Below, one piece after another: positions 33,896-43,327 of a stretch of 64,000 bases of DNA. Under the pieces are notes generated by a model that was not told the origin of the DNA, ran no database searches, and saw only the letters and a program-made list of their open reading frames with translations. Source of the DNA: Acidobacteriota bacterium (lineage in GTDB: Bacteria; Acidobacteriota; Terriglobia; Terriglobales; Acidobacteriaceae); the NCBI GenBank assembly GCA_013289685.1, contig JABCZL010000003.1, forward strand, positions 434,001-498,000. The letters are read 5' to 3'. The translations under genes were made by a program, and so were the position numbers. Positions within the stretch are counted from its first letter, which is position 1. Each line of letters begins with the position of its first letter.

Positions 33896-33964
33896 AAATA
33901 GCCCGGCGTTTCAACGCCGGGAAAGCTGTTAGGGATGAAGCTGCGTCCCAAGGGGACGCCTGAA
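33896..33964 (+). repeat. Palindromic repeat family C, copy 1
   Basis: AATAGCCCGGCGTTTC-AACGCCGGG, then a second hairpin GCGTCCCAAGGGGACGC and CTGAAC. The composite recurs at 42074-42146. Confidence 0.85.
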
Positions 33965-33991
33965 CATGGAACGCAACACCAGAGTCGGTTT

Positions 33992-34576
33992 TTACGCGCC
34001 CGGCCCCGTGAAAGTCCGATTCGCCAGCTGCGGAGCCCCTTGCTGGCTGGGCCAGTCGCGAATCCCCACCGCCGGACAAATCAGCCCCTTGCCCGACGGC
34101 CGCAACAGCTGCCGCAGCGTCTGCACTCCATAAAACAGTCCCTGCCCGGTTTTGGCCGCCACAATCAGATGCGACTTGTCGGAGAACAGCACGTAGCCGT
34201 CTTCGCCGACCATTTCGTCGGCTTTCAATCCATTCCGCGCCAGAAACCGCCGCACCCGCGAATCCTGCAAGCGGGCTAGCACGATCGCGCCGTCCTCCGG
34301 CTTGCCCGCCGCCTTCATCCCCAGAATGTCGAGTCTCAACCCCGACTGGTCCGCCACCGTTTCCGCCAGGGTTTCAGCGGCGATGCGATCCTCCGATTGG
34401 TGCCCAAGTAACACGAAAATCTTCGTCCGCGGGCCCACGCGAAATCCGCCGTCGCGTATTTGCAATTCCTTCGGCGCAGGCTCCAGTTTCACCGCCGGCG
34501 CTCCATCGGAATCCATAGCCACAGCCGACGCACCCAGCAGCACGCACGGAACGATCCACAACAGTCGCTTATTCAT
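33992..34576 (-). pseudogene. Truncated GH20/GH84-type hexosaminidase (N-terminal domain only)
   Basis: This 194-aa reading frame has a signal peptide (KRLLWIVPCVLLGASAVAM) and then the N-terminal domain of beta-N-acetylhexosaminidases: LEPAPKELQIRDGGFRVG, AIVLARL, EDGYVLFSDKSHLIVAAKT and GLFYGVQTLRQLL, ending at the GIRDWP motif. In intact enzymes this motif leads straight into the catalytic barrel. Here the frame ends 18 residues later with unrelated sequence, and a family-C element lies 28 bp beyond the stop. I read it as a 3'-truncated gene. It could also be a stand-alone carbohydrate-binding domain. Start ATG 34576. Confidence 0.75.
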
Positions 34577-34703
34577 TCGGGTCCTTACAATCACAATACA
34601 GGAAAGTATTGTACTCGCAATCTCCTACGTCCTCGCTATGAAACGCTCGCATGCCTCTAAGTTTAAACCCCAGACCCTCAGAGATTCTTCCCGAAAATGT
34701 AAA

Positions 34704-35813
34704 TTATTTGCCAAATCCTTCCTTATTAACGACATAGGGCATCTTGGTAACGTCCCCGCCGTAGTTTCCCTCCAGCACGTCGATCAGCCCCTGGGCACAA
34801 CGGCCAGCCATCCCCTTATTCGGATCGGTGGAGAGCCGGGTGATCCGCGCCGCGCTGGCAAAGTGCGGCATCAGCCGGCACCGGTCCGCAATCGCCGGAT
34901 CGCGCAACGGAGAATCCATTGGCAGCGGTTCCTTTTCATAAACATCCAGCGCCGCCCCCGCAATCCAGTTTTCCCGTAGCGCCCGCGCCAGCGCAGCCTC
35001 GTCCACCACCGGCCCCCGCGACGTGTTCACCAGATATGCCGTCGGCTTCATCAGCCGCAGCGTCTTCTCATTGAATAAATGATAGGTCGGCGTCGCGCTC
35101 TCCTCCGCCCGCAGCAGCGGGACATGCACACTCACAAAGTCGGCCCCGCGCAGCGCCTCGTCCAACGGCACATACTTGATCCACGCCTTTTCTTTCGTGA
35201 GTCCCCGCGCATGCCGCAGGTCGTTGATCTCCTGAATCGCCTTCACGAACGCATGGTTCTCATACGCCGGGTCATAACACAAAACATTCATATCGAACCC
35301 AACGCATTTCTTGATGAACGCCAGCCCAATGCGTCCGGTCCCAATCACCGCCACTGTCTTTCCCGTGACCTCATCTCCCAAAAACGGCAAATAAGGATGC
35401 CAGTATCCCCACTTGTTCTCCCGCGTCAGATGTTCCGCCGTCCACATCTTCCGCGCCAGCGTTCCCAGCATGAAAAACGCAAACTCTGCCGTCGCTTCGG
35501 TCAACACATCGGCGGTATGCGTGAACGGAATCTTGTAGCGGTTCGCGTCCGCTCGATTGATGTTGTCAAACCCCACCGCAATCTGCGCCACCACTTTCAA
35601 CCTGCCCTTGCCCGCTTCAAACACCTCCGCATCGATCGGATCGCGTAACGTTGTAATCAGCCCGTCCACGCCCGCCTTCACCTTCTCGACAATCAAACTC
35701 TTCGGCGGCGCTTCCGGATTGGGATACACCTCCACTTCATATCCCCGCTGGCGCAGCAGTTCAATGGCGTCTCCAATGTCGCAGGTGGCAAACACGCGAA
35801 ATTTCTTATCCAT
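34704..35813 (-). CDS. D-isomer-specific 2-hydroxyacid dehydrogenase
   Basis: This 369-aa NAD(P)-dependent enzyme interconverts a 2-oxoacid and a D-2-hydroxyacid in the cytoplasm. The cofactor motif VAVIGTGRIG is near residue 150. The catalytic Arg is in NTSRGPVVDE, Glu in DVYEKEP and His in LMPHFASAA. A helical insert (INDLRHARGLTKEKAWIKY) is longer than in the standard family. It could be a glyoxylate/hydroxypyruvate or D-lactate dehydrogenase, and the sequence does not decide. The ATG at 35813 is chosen because residues before it show no similarity. Confidence 0.9.
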   Translation of the reverse strand: MDKKFRVFATCDIGDAIELLRQRGYEVEVYPNPEAPPKSLIVEKVKAGVDGLITTLRDPIDAEVFEAGKGRLKVVAQIAVGFDNINRADANRYKIPFTHTADVLTEATAEFAFFMLGTLARKMWTAEHLTRENKWGYWHPYLPFLGDEVTGKTVAVIGTGRIGLAFIKKCVGFDMNVLCYDPAYENHAFVKAIQEINDLRHARGLTKEKAWIKYVPLDEALRGADFVSVHVPLLRAEESATPTYHLFNEKTLRLMKPTAYLVNTSRGPVVDEAALARALRENWIAGAALDVYEKEPLPMDSPLRDPAIADRCRLMPHFASAARITRLSTDPNKGMAGRCAQGLIDVLEGNYGGDVTKMPYVVNKEGFGK

Positions 35814-36023
35814 AAATTTTCTGGGAGATTTTCTGGGAAAGCCTCCCGGCAGACTCTCGAAAAACATCATACCCGAGCCGCCAGCTCCTCCGCTCCGTGC
35901 TCAAACTTCATCTAATCTTAAGGTTTCGCATGTAATCCTGTTGGCAAGTGAATTGGAGCGGCGGGTCCTTCCCCCTCGCAGTAACCCGCCGCCCTCTTTT
36001 TTTAGAGAGTTTCGGAGTCTCCC

Positions 36024-36482
36024 ATGACCATCTTCAAACTCACCCTGATCGCCACGCTCACCATCGTTTCCTTTGCGCAGGAGAAAGAGAAAAAGATCCA
36101 GCGCGCCGACCTTCCACCCGCAGTCGAAAAAACCGTGGCGGCGCAGACGCTAGGCGCCACGATCAAAGGATTTTCCCAGGAGAAAGAAAACGGCCAGATC
36201 CTCTACGAAGCGGAAACCACCGTGAACGGCCACAGCAAAGACATTATGATCGACGCCAACGGAGCCGTGGTCGAGGTCGAAGAGCAGGTCGCCCTCGATT
36301 CCCTTCCGGCTACGGTGAAAGACGGACTTCAGGCCAAAGCCGGCGCCGGCAAGATTCTCAAGATCGAATCCCTTACCAAGAACGGCAAAGTAGTCGCCTA
36401 CGAAGCCAAAGTCGAAGCCGCCGGCAAGAAAAAAGAAATCCAGGTCGGCCCCGACGGCAAGCCGCTGGATCACGAAGAATGA
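36024..36482 (+). CDS. Exported PepSY-like protein
   Basis: This 152-aa protein has a signal peptide (FKLTLIATLTIVSFAQ). Two PepSY-like repeats follow: LPPAVEKTVAAQTLGATIKGFS-(x)n-YEAETTVNGHSKDIMID and LPATVKDGLQAKAGAGKILKIE-(x)n-YEAKVEAAGKKKEIQV. It is rich in Lys and Glu. PepSY-like periplasmic proteins inhibit peptidases or sense envelope stress, but the role here is unknown. GGAG precedes the ATG at 36024. Confidence 0.8.
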   Translation: MTIFKLTLIATLTIVSFAQEKEKKIQRADLPPAVEKTVAAQTLGATIKGFSQEKENGQILYEAETTVNGHSKDIMIDANGAVVEVEEQVALDSLPATVKDGLQAKAGAGKILKIESLTKNGKVVAYEAKVEAAGKKKEIQVGPDGKPLDHEE

Positions 36483-36504
36483 AATTATTTAGCGCGTGAC
36501 CGTC

Positions 36505-36530
36505 GTAGAGACATGAGCTCGCTACGTCTC
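36505..36530 (+). repeat. Family-E hairpin copy
   Basis: GTAGAGACATGAGC-tc-GCTACGTCTC, in the gap between the PepSY-like gene and the cytochrome gene. Confidence 0.65.
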
Positions 36531-36647
36531 CGCCTGCACCATTCCAAATGATGGTGAGAACTCGAGTGATCGCGATCACAGACGCGTAGTCTGCGGGTGC
36601 TAGAATCCTTTCGTAGGCCACTCTTAGATTCCTAAGAGGGGGTTCCT

Positions 36648-37103
36648 GTGTACAGATTCACACCGATTCTTCCCGCTCTCTTTCTCTTGGCATCCGCGCA
36701 ATCGGCGCAGCAGCCCTCAACCCCAACGCCGCAGAAGACGCCAACCTACTCCGCTATCCCGGTTGAAGCCGCCAGACAGGCGAATCCGGTGAAGTCCACG
36801 CCCGAGTCTCTGACTCGAGCCAAGAAGTGGTGGACGCTCGATTGCGCTATGTGTCATGGGAAAGACGGCGACGGCAAAGGCGAGACCGCCGCCGAGATGA
36901 AACTCAAAATTGTCGACTTCACCGACCCCGCCACCCTCAAAGACCGCACCGACGGCGAGGTCTTCTACATCATCAAAAACGGACACAACGACATGCCGCC
37001 CGAAGGTCCGCGGATCAAGACCGAAGAAAATTGGGACTTGGTCAACTACGTCCGCTCCCTCGCCAAGAAGATGCCCGACGCCGAGCAGAAGCCGCAACCC
37101 TGA
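36648..37103 (+). CDS. Exported c-type cytochrome
   Basis: This 151-aa monoheme cytochrome c has a signal peptide (TPILPALFLLASAQSAQQ) and a Pro-rich linker. The heme motif is CAMCH (Cys66, Cys69, His70), preceded by KKWWTLD. The axial Met is Met116 in NDMPPEGPRIKTEENWDLVNY. It would carry electrons in the periplasm, but the partner oxidase is not in view. The start is a GTG at 36648 with AGAGGGGG upstream. Confidence 0.9.
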   Translation: MYRFTPILPALFLLASAQSAQQPSTPTPQKTPTYSAIPVEAARQANPVKSTPESLTRAKKWWTLDCAMCHGKDGDGKGETAAEMKLKIVDFTDPATLKDRTDGEVFYIIKNGHNDMPPEGPRIKTEENWDLVNYVRSLAKKMPDAEQKPQP

Positions 37104-37110
37104 AGCCTTT

Positions 37111-37174
37111 GTCATCCTGAGCGAAGTGGCGGGTTCGCGAAAGCGAAGCCGCCGCGCAGTCGAAGGATCCCTAT
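37111..37174 (+). repeat. Palindromic repeat family B, copy 2
   Basis: GTCATCCTGAGCGAAG, hairpin centred on GGTTCGCGAAAGCGAAGCC, then CGAAGGATCCCTAT. Confidence 0.8.
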
Positions 37175-37246
37175 TTGCCAGTCTCTCCAGCCCAGGGTTC
37201 AGGGCGTTCTCGCGTGCCTCGACTAGGAATCTGGATCCAAGCCTCA

Positions 37247-37612
37247 TCACCCCTGCTCCTGGTAAATCCCAATCACATTCCCGGCGGGGTCGCGAAATCT
37301 CGCGGTAATCTCAGGAGCATCCGCGCCCACCGGCTGCACAATTTCTCCGCCGTTGGCGACGATCGAGTCAATCGTCGCGGCCACGCTGTCGACCATGATG
37401 TATACCAGCAGGCCAGGCTGGGCTGCTGGCGGCCGATCCAGAACCCATTCTCCGCTCACTTGGTTGACGCCATCGTCAAAGGCAATACGTCCATCGCTGC
37501 GATGCCGGATGTTCCAGCCGAAAACAGATTTGTAGAAATCCGCCGAACGCGCAACATCGGTCGCGGGAAACTGGATGTAGCAGATCTTACCGTTACCAAG
37601 CGTGGGAGACAT
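37247..37612 (-). CDS. VOC (glyoxalase/bleomycin-resistance fold) protein
   Basis: This 121-aa single-chain VOC protein has two beta-alpha-beta-beta-beta modules: CYIQFPATDVARSADFYKSVFGWNIR and VYIMVDSVAATIDSIVANGGEIVQ. It ends with ARFRDPAGNVIGIYQ, the usual family ending. A metal-dependent lyase, dioxygenase or binding function is possible, and the conserved metal ligands are not certain. The start is the ATG at 37612. Confidence 0.85.
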   Translation of the reverse strand: MSPTLGNGKICYIQFPATDVARSADFYKSVFGWNIRHRSDGRIAFDDGVNQVSGEWVLDRPPAAQPGLLVYIMVDSVAATIDSIVANGGEIVQPVGADAPEITARFRDPAGNVIGIYQEQG

Positions 37613-37672
37613 TGGGTCCCATCTAGAGACTCGCTATTCTAATGCTCCAGTCCCTGCGCGGCCAAACTGATG

Positions 37673-37711
37673 CTTTTCCTCCGTGAACCTCTGTGCTCTC
37701 TGTGGTTAAGC
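37673..37711 (+). repeat. Half copy of the TTAACCACAG-type element
   Basis: CTCCGTGAACCTCTGTGCTC then TCTGTGGTTAAG, the right arm of the element at 45322-45404. Confidence 0.6.
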
Positions 37712-37714
37712 GCT

Positions 37715-38056
37715 CTACCCCGCCCTGCGAAACCGCCCCCTCGCATCCGCTGCCGAATCCTCGCCCGAACCCAGCAGCGCAACCCCGCCCCGCAAGCTCT
37801 CCCATGCCGCCTGATTCAACGAAGGCTCCGCGCTCACCAGGTCGCGGATCATGTCCCAGGCGGCCAGGTTGAGCGCGCCTTCCGGCGGCATCCCCATCGC
37901 CAGCGACACCGCACACTGCGGGCAAAAACAAATCCTCTGCGCCCCCGACTTCTGCCGCGGCTTCACTCCCACGGTCTGCGCGAACATGTACACCGCGACC
38001 GACTTGTGTCCTGCTTCAATCTCACGCCTGCAGCGTAGACAAGAAATGGCTTGCAC
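37715..38056 (-). CDS. Small zinc-ribbon hypothetical protein
   Basis: This 113-aa protein begins with CLRCRREIEAGHK and has a second knuckle CFCPQC near residue 45, a probable zinc site. A helical C-terminal part follows (LNLAAWDMIRDLVSAEPSLNQAAWE). I do not recognise the family. The GTG at 38056 has AGGAG eight bases upstream. A zinc-ribbon gene of unrelated sequence lies just upstream on the same strand. Confidence 0.65.
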   Translation of the reverse strand: MQAISCLRCRREIEAGHKSVAVYMFAQTVGVKPRQKSGAQRICFCPQCAVSLAMGMPPEGALNLAAWDMIRDLVSAEPSLNQAAWESLRGGVALLGSGEDSAADARGRFRRAG

Positions 38057-38192
38057 GGGTTCGCTCCTGCGGACTCAGATTCTGCAACGGCTCGTGGGTT
38101 TACTCTCAGCCACCTTCGTTGTGGATCGCAAGTACGCAGAAAGATTCCCGATCTCGTCCGTATGCCCACGCATGCTGGCCGACCGGGTCCGC

Positions 38193-38837
38193 TTATCGCT
38201 CTCTTACGATGCCGTCGTCTTTCCAGTGGTAACCGCATGAATCGCACGTCCATTCGTATTGGAGAGAGGAGTCCTCCTCCGAGGTCGGAAGCTCGCCGAT
38301 CAGTTCGTCAAAGATGACCTCTGTCGAATGACATTTGGGGCAGCGCACAGGAATCTCATCAGGTTCCTCCTGCTTTGGCCCCGGTTCATTCGCTGGCTCG
38401 TAATTCTGTAACGCTTGCCGCGCCCACGGCAAACCAATGTTCATGATTCCCACACTGACGCCATTGGCGAAATTCGAAGTCACAGAATCGACGCCCGTAG
38501 CCTTTTCCAGCCCCATTACAAACGGAATTCCAGCCCTATCCAGCAACCGTTGCAATTGAAGCGCATCCGCCAAACTCCATACCGTGGCAATTTCCACCAG
38601 TTTCCGGTCATCGTAGTAAGGAGAGTCCGGCTTCGTCTCGGGAATCGGAGGACGAATCGGGGGAGCTTCGGGCTGCACTGTCAGCCTCCGTTGCCTGATT
38701 TCATTCGCCAGAGCCTCTCGGGCCACATCCGTCAGTTCGGACTTTAGTCGGGCGAGGGCCAGGAGCTCGCCCTCATCCATCTGGCCATAGACTTCCGAAA
38801 GGCGCCGCCATTCCGTTGCTGGATCGAGAGTCGCCAT
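38193..38837 (-). CDS. DUF2007-like domain plus zinc ribbon protein
   Basis: This 214-aa protein starts with a helical part (DEGELLALARLKSELTDVAREAL). Then comes a DUF2007-type domain, which covers proteins labelled putative signal transducers: LVEIATVWSLADALQLQRLLDRAGIPFVMG and SVGIMNIGLPWARQALQN. The C-terminal zinc ribbon has CPKCHS and CDSCGYHW. The function is unknown, and the ribbon suggests nucleic-acid or protein binding. A TATGAT box ends 8 nt before the ATG at 38837 with no Shine-Dalgarno sequence. Confidence 0.75.
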   Translation of the reverse strand: MATLDPATEWRRLSEVYGQMDEGELLALARLKSELTDVAREALANEIRQRRLTVQPEAPPIRPPIPETKPDSPYYDDRKLVEIATVWSLADALQLQRLLDRAGIPFVMGLEKATGVDSVTSNFANGVSVGIMNIGLPWARQALQNYEPANEPGPKQEEPDEIPVRCPKCHSTEVIFDELIGELPTSEEDSSLQYEWTCDSCGYHWKDDGIVRER

Positions 38838-38923
38838 GGCCGGAAATCATACTCCGAAACCCCCTCGTGAGACTTAGTGTCCTTCCTGCTGAATTGTTCT
38901 TCTCTGAGCCGAACTGTTCCTAA

Positions 38924-39523
38924 TCAGTCGGATTTGCCGCGGCTGGCGGGAGGGACGATTCCGTTCATTCGGAGATACTCGACCATCTGTCCATAGTGAT
39001 TGTAGGCGTGGGCTACTCCGAATTCGGCCAGATGCAGCCGGCTGGATTTACTGCCCGCAGCTGGCTCCAACATATTTTGCGGCGTCAGCGTGGCCGCGGC
39101 TTTGTGTCCCAGCGCGAAAGAATCCCGCAAGAATTTTAGGATGTCGGCTTTGCTTTTCAGCTCTGCGGGACCGTTGCCATCTTTGATGGATGCGGGCACA
39201 GGATCACCGGTGAGGTGGCACCAAATGAAGTAATTGGACGAGGCGATGTGCTTGACCTGCACTGCAAATGACCGCACGCCTTTGTAGTCGTCGCCAGGAA
39301 TGTTCAAGCTCTCGGGGGAAAAGTTGAACTTCTCTTCGGGCATGGCCTCGGCGGCTTCCAAGACTTGCTTCTCGACGGCGCTGATCTCGCGGTCCACGGT
39401 CTCAGCGAGACTCGGCTGCGAGGATTGCACCTGGGACGCCAGCGTCTGGGCCGCGCTCTTCGCGACGGGCGTGAACATCGTGGTGAGTAGCGGCAACAGC
39501 AGAAAGATTCGCACGTGTTTCAT
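38924..39523 (-). CDS. Exported DinB-like protein
   Basis: This 199-aa protein has a signal peptide (FLLLPLLTTMFTPVAKSAAQ) and a DinB/YfiT four-helix domain: VEKQVLEAAEAMPEEKFNFSP, VKHIASSNYFIWCHL and LAEFGVAHAYNHYGQMVEYLRM. His residues in the last two helices fit the family metal site. Most DinB proteins are cytoplasmic thiol-dependent enzymes, so an exported one is of some note. AGGAG precedes the ATG at 39523. The divergent groESL promoter lies upstream. Confidence 0.85.
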   Translation of the reverse strand: MKHVRIFLLLPLLTTMFTPVAKSAAQTLASQVQSSQPSLAETVDREISAVEKQVLEAAEAMPEEKFNFSPESLNIPGDDYKGVRSFAVQVKHIASSNYFIWCHLTGDPVPASIKDGNGPAELKSKADILKFLRDSFALGHKAAATLTPQNMLEPAAGSKSSRLHLAEFGVAHAYNHYGQMVEYLRMNGIVPPASRGKSD

Positions 39524-39645
39524 AAAGTGATTCTCCTCAGTTTGAGAATTGGGGCGGGACTGCGCGTCCCCTGCGATCAATCAAGGATGTATGGACTCTC
39601 CAACCACCGATGTGTCATCGGTCCCGCGCTCACGACGCGCTCCAC

Positions 39646-39674
39646 TTGACAATTCCCCACTACCCTCCTACAAT
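39646..39674 (+). promoter_or_regulatory. groESL promoter
   Basis: TTGACA (39646-39651), exactly 17 bp, TACAAT (39669-39674), a near-perfect sigma70 promoter. Confidence 0.88.
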
Positions 39675-39700
39675 TAGCACTCGATGGTCGTAACTGCTAA
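39674..39700 (+). promoter_or_regulatory. CIRCE operator (HrcA site)
   Basis: TTAGCACTC, nine bases, AACTGCTAA. The consensus is TTAGCACTC-N9-GAGTGCTAA, so the left arm is perfect and the right arm has two mismatches. It begins at the last base of the -10 box and covers the expected transcription start, as HrcA repression requires. Confidence 0.85.
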
Positions 39701-39788
39701 CAGTAGCGACTAGCCCAACCAAATCATAGGTTTACGCAGATCAACTTGGCAACCCAACCTTCTAAATCCTTGAAAGGAGCAACACACC

Positions 39789-40124
39789 ATGGCGAAATTT
39801 TCACCACTCCATGACCGCATTCTGGTCCGTCGCGTGGAAGAAGCTTCCACCACTCGTGGCGGCATCATCATCCCCGACTCGGCCAAAGACAAGCCCCAGG
39901 AGGGCGAAGTCATCTCCACCGGCAAAGGCCGCACTAACGACGAAGGCAAGACCTTCCCTCTGGCCGTCCACGAAGGCGACCGCATCCTGTTCGGCAAGTA
40001 TTCCGGCACCGAGATCAAGATTGATGGCGAAGAGTTCATCATCATGAAAGAAGACGAAGTCCTCGGCATCCTCACCGGCGCCGCATCTCCGGCCAAGAAA
40101 GAACTCGCCGGCTCGAAGAAATAA
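39789..40124 (+). CDS. groES: Co-chaperonin GroES
   Basis: This is the 111-aa lid of the GroEL folding chamber. [20 protein letters not shown] opens the fold, the mobile loop follows with [15 protein letters not shown], and [20 protein letters not shown] leads to the dome. It has a C-terminal extension ([17 protein letters not shown]) slightly longer than typical. The start is the ATG at 39789 with AAAGGAG upstream. It is under the CIRCE-controlled promoter and is followed by groEL after 146 bp. Confidence 0.97.
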   Translation: MAKFSPLHDRILVRRVEEASTTRGGIIIPDSAKDKPQEGEVISTGKGRTNDEGKTFPLAVHEGDRILFGKYSGTEIKIDGEEFIIMKEDEVLGILTGAASPAKKELAGSKK

Positions 40125-40133
40125 CGATGCACT

Positions 40134-40176
40134 GTCATCCTGAGCGCGCTCTTTGCGCGAAGGATCTATGCAACTC
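40134..40176 (+). repeat. Palindromic repeat family B, copy 3 (between groES and groEL)
   Basis: GTCATCCTGAGCGCGCTCTT, GCGCGAAGGATC, TATGCAACTC. It is nearly identical to the copy after groEL at 41946-41988. Confidence 0.85.
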
Positions 40177-40182
40177 GGTTTA

Positions 40183-40213
40183 GCTAGAAGCTAGCAGCTA
40201 GAAGCTGATAGCG
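40183..40213 (+). repeat. Heptamer array between groES and groEL
   Basis: Units AGCTAGA-AGCTAGC-AGCTAGA-AGCTGAT-AGC. Confidence 0.8.
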
Positions 40214-40258
40214 GACAGCCCAAAGAAACCCCGCAGGCAGATCCTGCAAACAATTTAG

Positions 40259-41935
<1,677 letters not shown>

Positions 41936-41945
41936 GAACCAGCTT

Positions 41946-41988
41946 GTTATCCTGAGCGCGGTCTTTGCGCGAAGGATCTATGCAACTC
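41946..41988 (+). repeat. Palindromic repeat family B, copy 4 (after groEL)
   Basis: Two mismatches over 43 bp against copy 3 at 40134-40176. Confidence 0.85.
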
Positions 41989-41989
41989 A

Positions 41990-42017
41990 AAAGCCCCGTC
42001 GAAAGGCGGGGCTTTTT
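41990..42017 (+). terminator. Rho-independent terminator of groESL
   Basis: AAAGCCCCG, loop TCGAAAGG, CGGGGCTTTTT. The 9-bp stem ends in a T run. Confidence 0.92.
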
Positions 42018-42411
42018 GATTGTTAGCGTGATCATTGGCGCCGCCGTCTGCGCGCCCCGGAGGGACCTCTCACAATAGCCCGGCGTTTCCAACGCCGGGT
42101 CGCCTGCACACAAGTGATATCGCGTCCCGGTATGGGCGCCTGAACCCTACCCCCAGCCTCGCGATTGAATCACTAGACCTGTAGGCGGCACCGCTCCCGG
42201 CCGCTCACTCCTGTCCGATGGCGGAAGTACTTCTGACGTCGGGAGCCATCCTGATTTCAGGTGCCGGTCTGGGCCGTTTGGGCGGCGAAGACTCCAATTG
42301 ATCAGCGACGTCTTTGAGGTCGTTCGCGACAAGACGCATCACTTGAATGTTGTTGATCGTTTCGATGTGTCGTTGCAGCCGGGAGGTGTCCAGCCCATAG
42401 GGCCGGATTTT
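42018..42411. other. 394-bp intergenic region after groEL
   Basis: It holds a family-C repeat (42074-42146). I see no supported gene in the rest (42147-42411). Confidence 0.5.
42074..42146 (+). repeat. Palindromic repeat family C, copy 2
   Basis: AATAGCCCGGCGTTTCC-AACGCCGGG, then GCGTCCCGGTATGGGCGC and CTGAAC, with the same two-hairpin order as copy 1. Confidence 0.85.
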
Positions 42412-42876
42412 TCATGCGACGCCGTTGAGCGGGCCACCAAACTGCTTCAAGAAGTCTGTTACGGCCGTATCGTCGTAGTGGCCGATGTCTTCGAAATTTC
42501 GACGCATCATCTCTTCTCCACCGGGAAGAACACTCAAGATTGTCACCGGCCGAGTGATCGTTTCTTCGTTCTCGAAATCCAAAATGTCGCGCGCCAGCGC
42601 TCTCGCTCTCGCTGCCACAGCGATGCGTGATTCCCGGTCGGGTAAACGCCACGAACGTTTCTGAACATCTTTGGCTCGTTGTCTCCATTTAGACGCCTCG
42701 TTGACCAAGTCGTCGTTCCTCCTGGTGAGGGCTTCAATCCTCTGCAAGAAACTCGCATAATCCCTGGCTAGCGTTTTCAACGCAGCATGGAGATGGATTT
42801 CGTCATAGATGAAGAACGTCAGCCCGATAAGAATCAAGCACGCGGGAACCGTCGTTTTGATCCAGCGTTGTCTCAT
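42412..42876 (-). CDS. Hypothetical membrane-anchored coiled-coil protein
   Basis: This 154-aa protein has one N-terminal membrane helix (TTVPACLILIGLTFFIYDEI). A coiled-coil region follows (LKTLARDYASFLQRIEALTRRNDD) and an Arg-rich helical tail (SRIAVAARARALARDILDFE). I do not recognise the family. AAGGAG lies seven bases before the ATG at 42876, which supports expression. The neighbours give no hint of its role. Confidence 0.6.
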   Translation of the reverse strand: MRQRWIKTTVPACLILIGLTFFIYDEIHLHAALKTLARDYASFLQRIEALTRRNDDLVNEASKWRQRAKDVQKRSWRLPDRESRIAVAARARALARDILDFENEETITRPVTILSVLPGGEEMMRRNFEDIGHYDDTAVTDFLKQFGGPLNGVA

Positions 42877-43133
42877 ACCAATTCTCCTTTTGCCCCGATG
42901 ACGAACAATAATCCGGACGATCGCTGGGCCGTCTGTGAAAGTAACCCGGCCGCAGAAGGTTGGCAACGCACGATGGGGATGGGCAGGACCTTCGGTTATG
43001 ACCTCGAACCACAACCAGAGAAAAATGGGCGATCGTTGATCGATTCGCCGGCAAAAAGCACTCCATCTATCTTGTATTTCGGGCGAGACCTCGAAACTGC
43101 TCAGCCATTGATCCCCAGCTTCTCCTCGGCGTT

Positions 43134-43139
43134 TATAAT
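43134..43139 (+). promoter_or_regulatory. -10 box TATAAT for uvrB
   Basis: A perfect -10. TTGATC at 43108-43113 is 20 bp upstream, longer than ideal. No LexA box was recognised. Confidence 0.45.
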
Positions 43140-43192
43140 AGAAAGATTCTCTGGCGGCGAAATTCGATTCTGTGGAGCCGCCGGCGAAAAGC

Positions 43193-43239
43193 TAGCCTCA
43201 CTGCGCTTGGGTGGACGGGCGAAGGCGCCCGTCCCCACA
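43193..43239 (-). repeat. Palindromic repeat family D, copy 2 (inverted)
   Basis: GGACGGGCGAAGGCGCCCGT, the reverse complement of the element at 13264-13308, with the same flank. Confidence 0.8.
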
Positions 43240-43290
43240 CGGGCACCTTGCATTGAGGACAGAAATTGTCCTCAACTGGATTTAGGGTTG

Positions 43291-43320
43291 AGCTAAGAGC
43301 TAAGAGCCAACAGCTAAGGG
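43291..43320 (+). repeat. Heptamer array before uvrB
   Basis: Units GAGCTAA-GAGCTAA-GAGCCAA-CAGCTAA-GGG end 8 bp before the uvrB start. Confidence 0.8.
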
Positions 43321-43327
43321 CTTTTTT

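Larger units (their letters stand above)
42877..43327. other. 451-bp region upstream of uvrB
   Basis: No gene is supported. It contains a TATAAT box (43134-43139), an inverted family-D repeat (43193-43239), a hairpin TTGAGGACA-gaaat-TGTCCTCAA (43253-43275) and a heptamer array (43291-43320). The transcript leader of uvrB would therefore be long and structured. Confidence 0.55.

Noticed and set aside
36648..37103. Cytochrome c gene as part of an oxidase operon
   Set aside because: Neighbouring genes are an unrelated PepSY-like protein and a convergent VOC gene, so no respiratory complex is nearby.
42147..42332. 61-codon reverse frame after the groEL terminator
   Set aside because: No motif or ribosome site. 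It may be decayed DNA beside a family-C element.
43134..43320. LexA (SOS) box upstream of uvrB
   Set aside because: No CTGT-N8-ACAG or GAAC-type palindrome was found in the leader.
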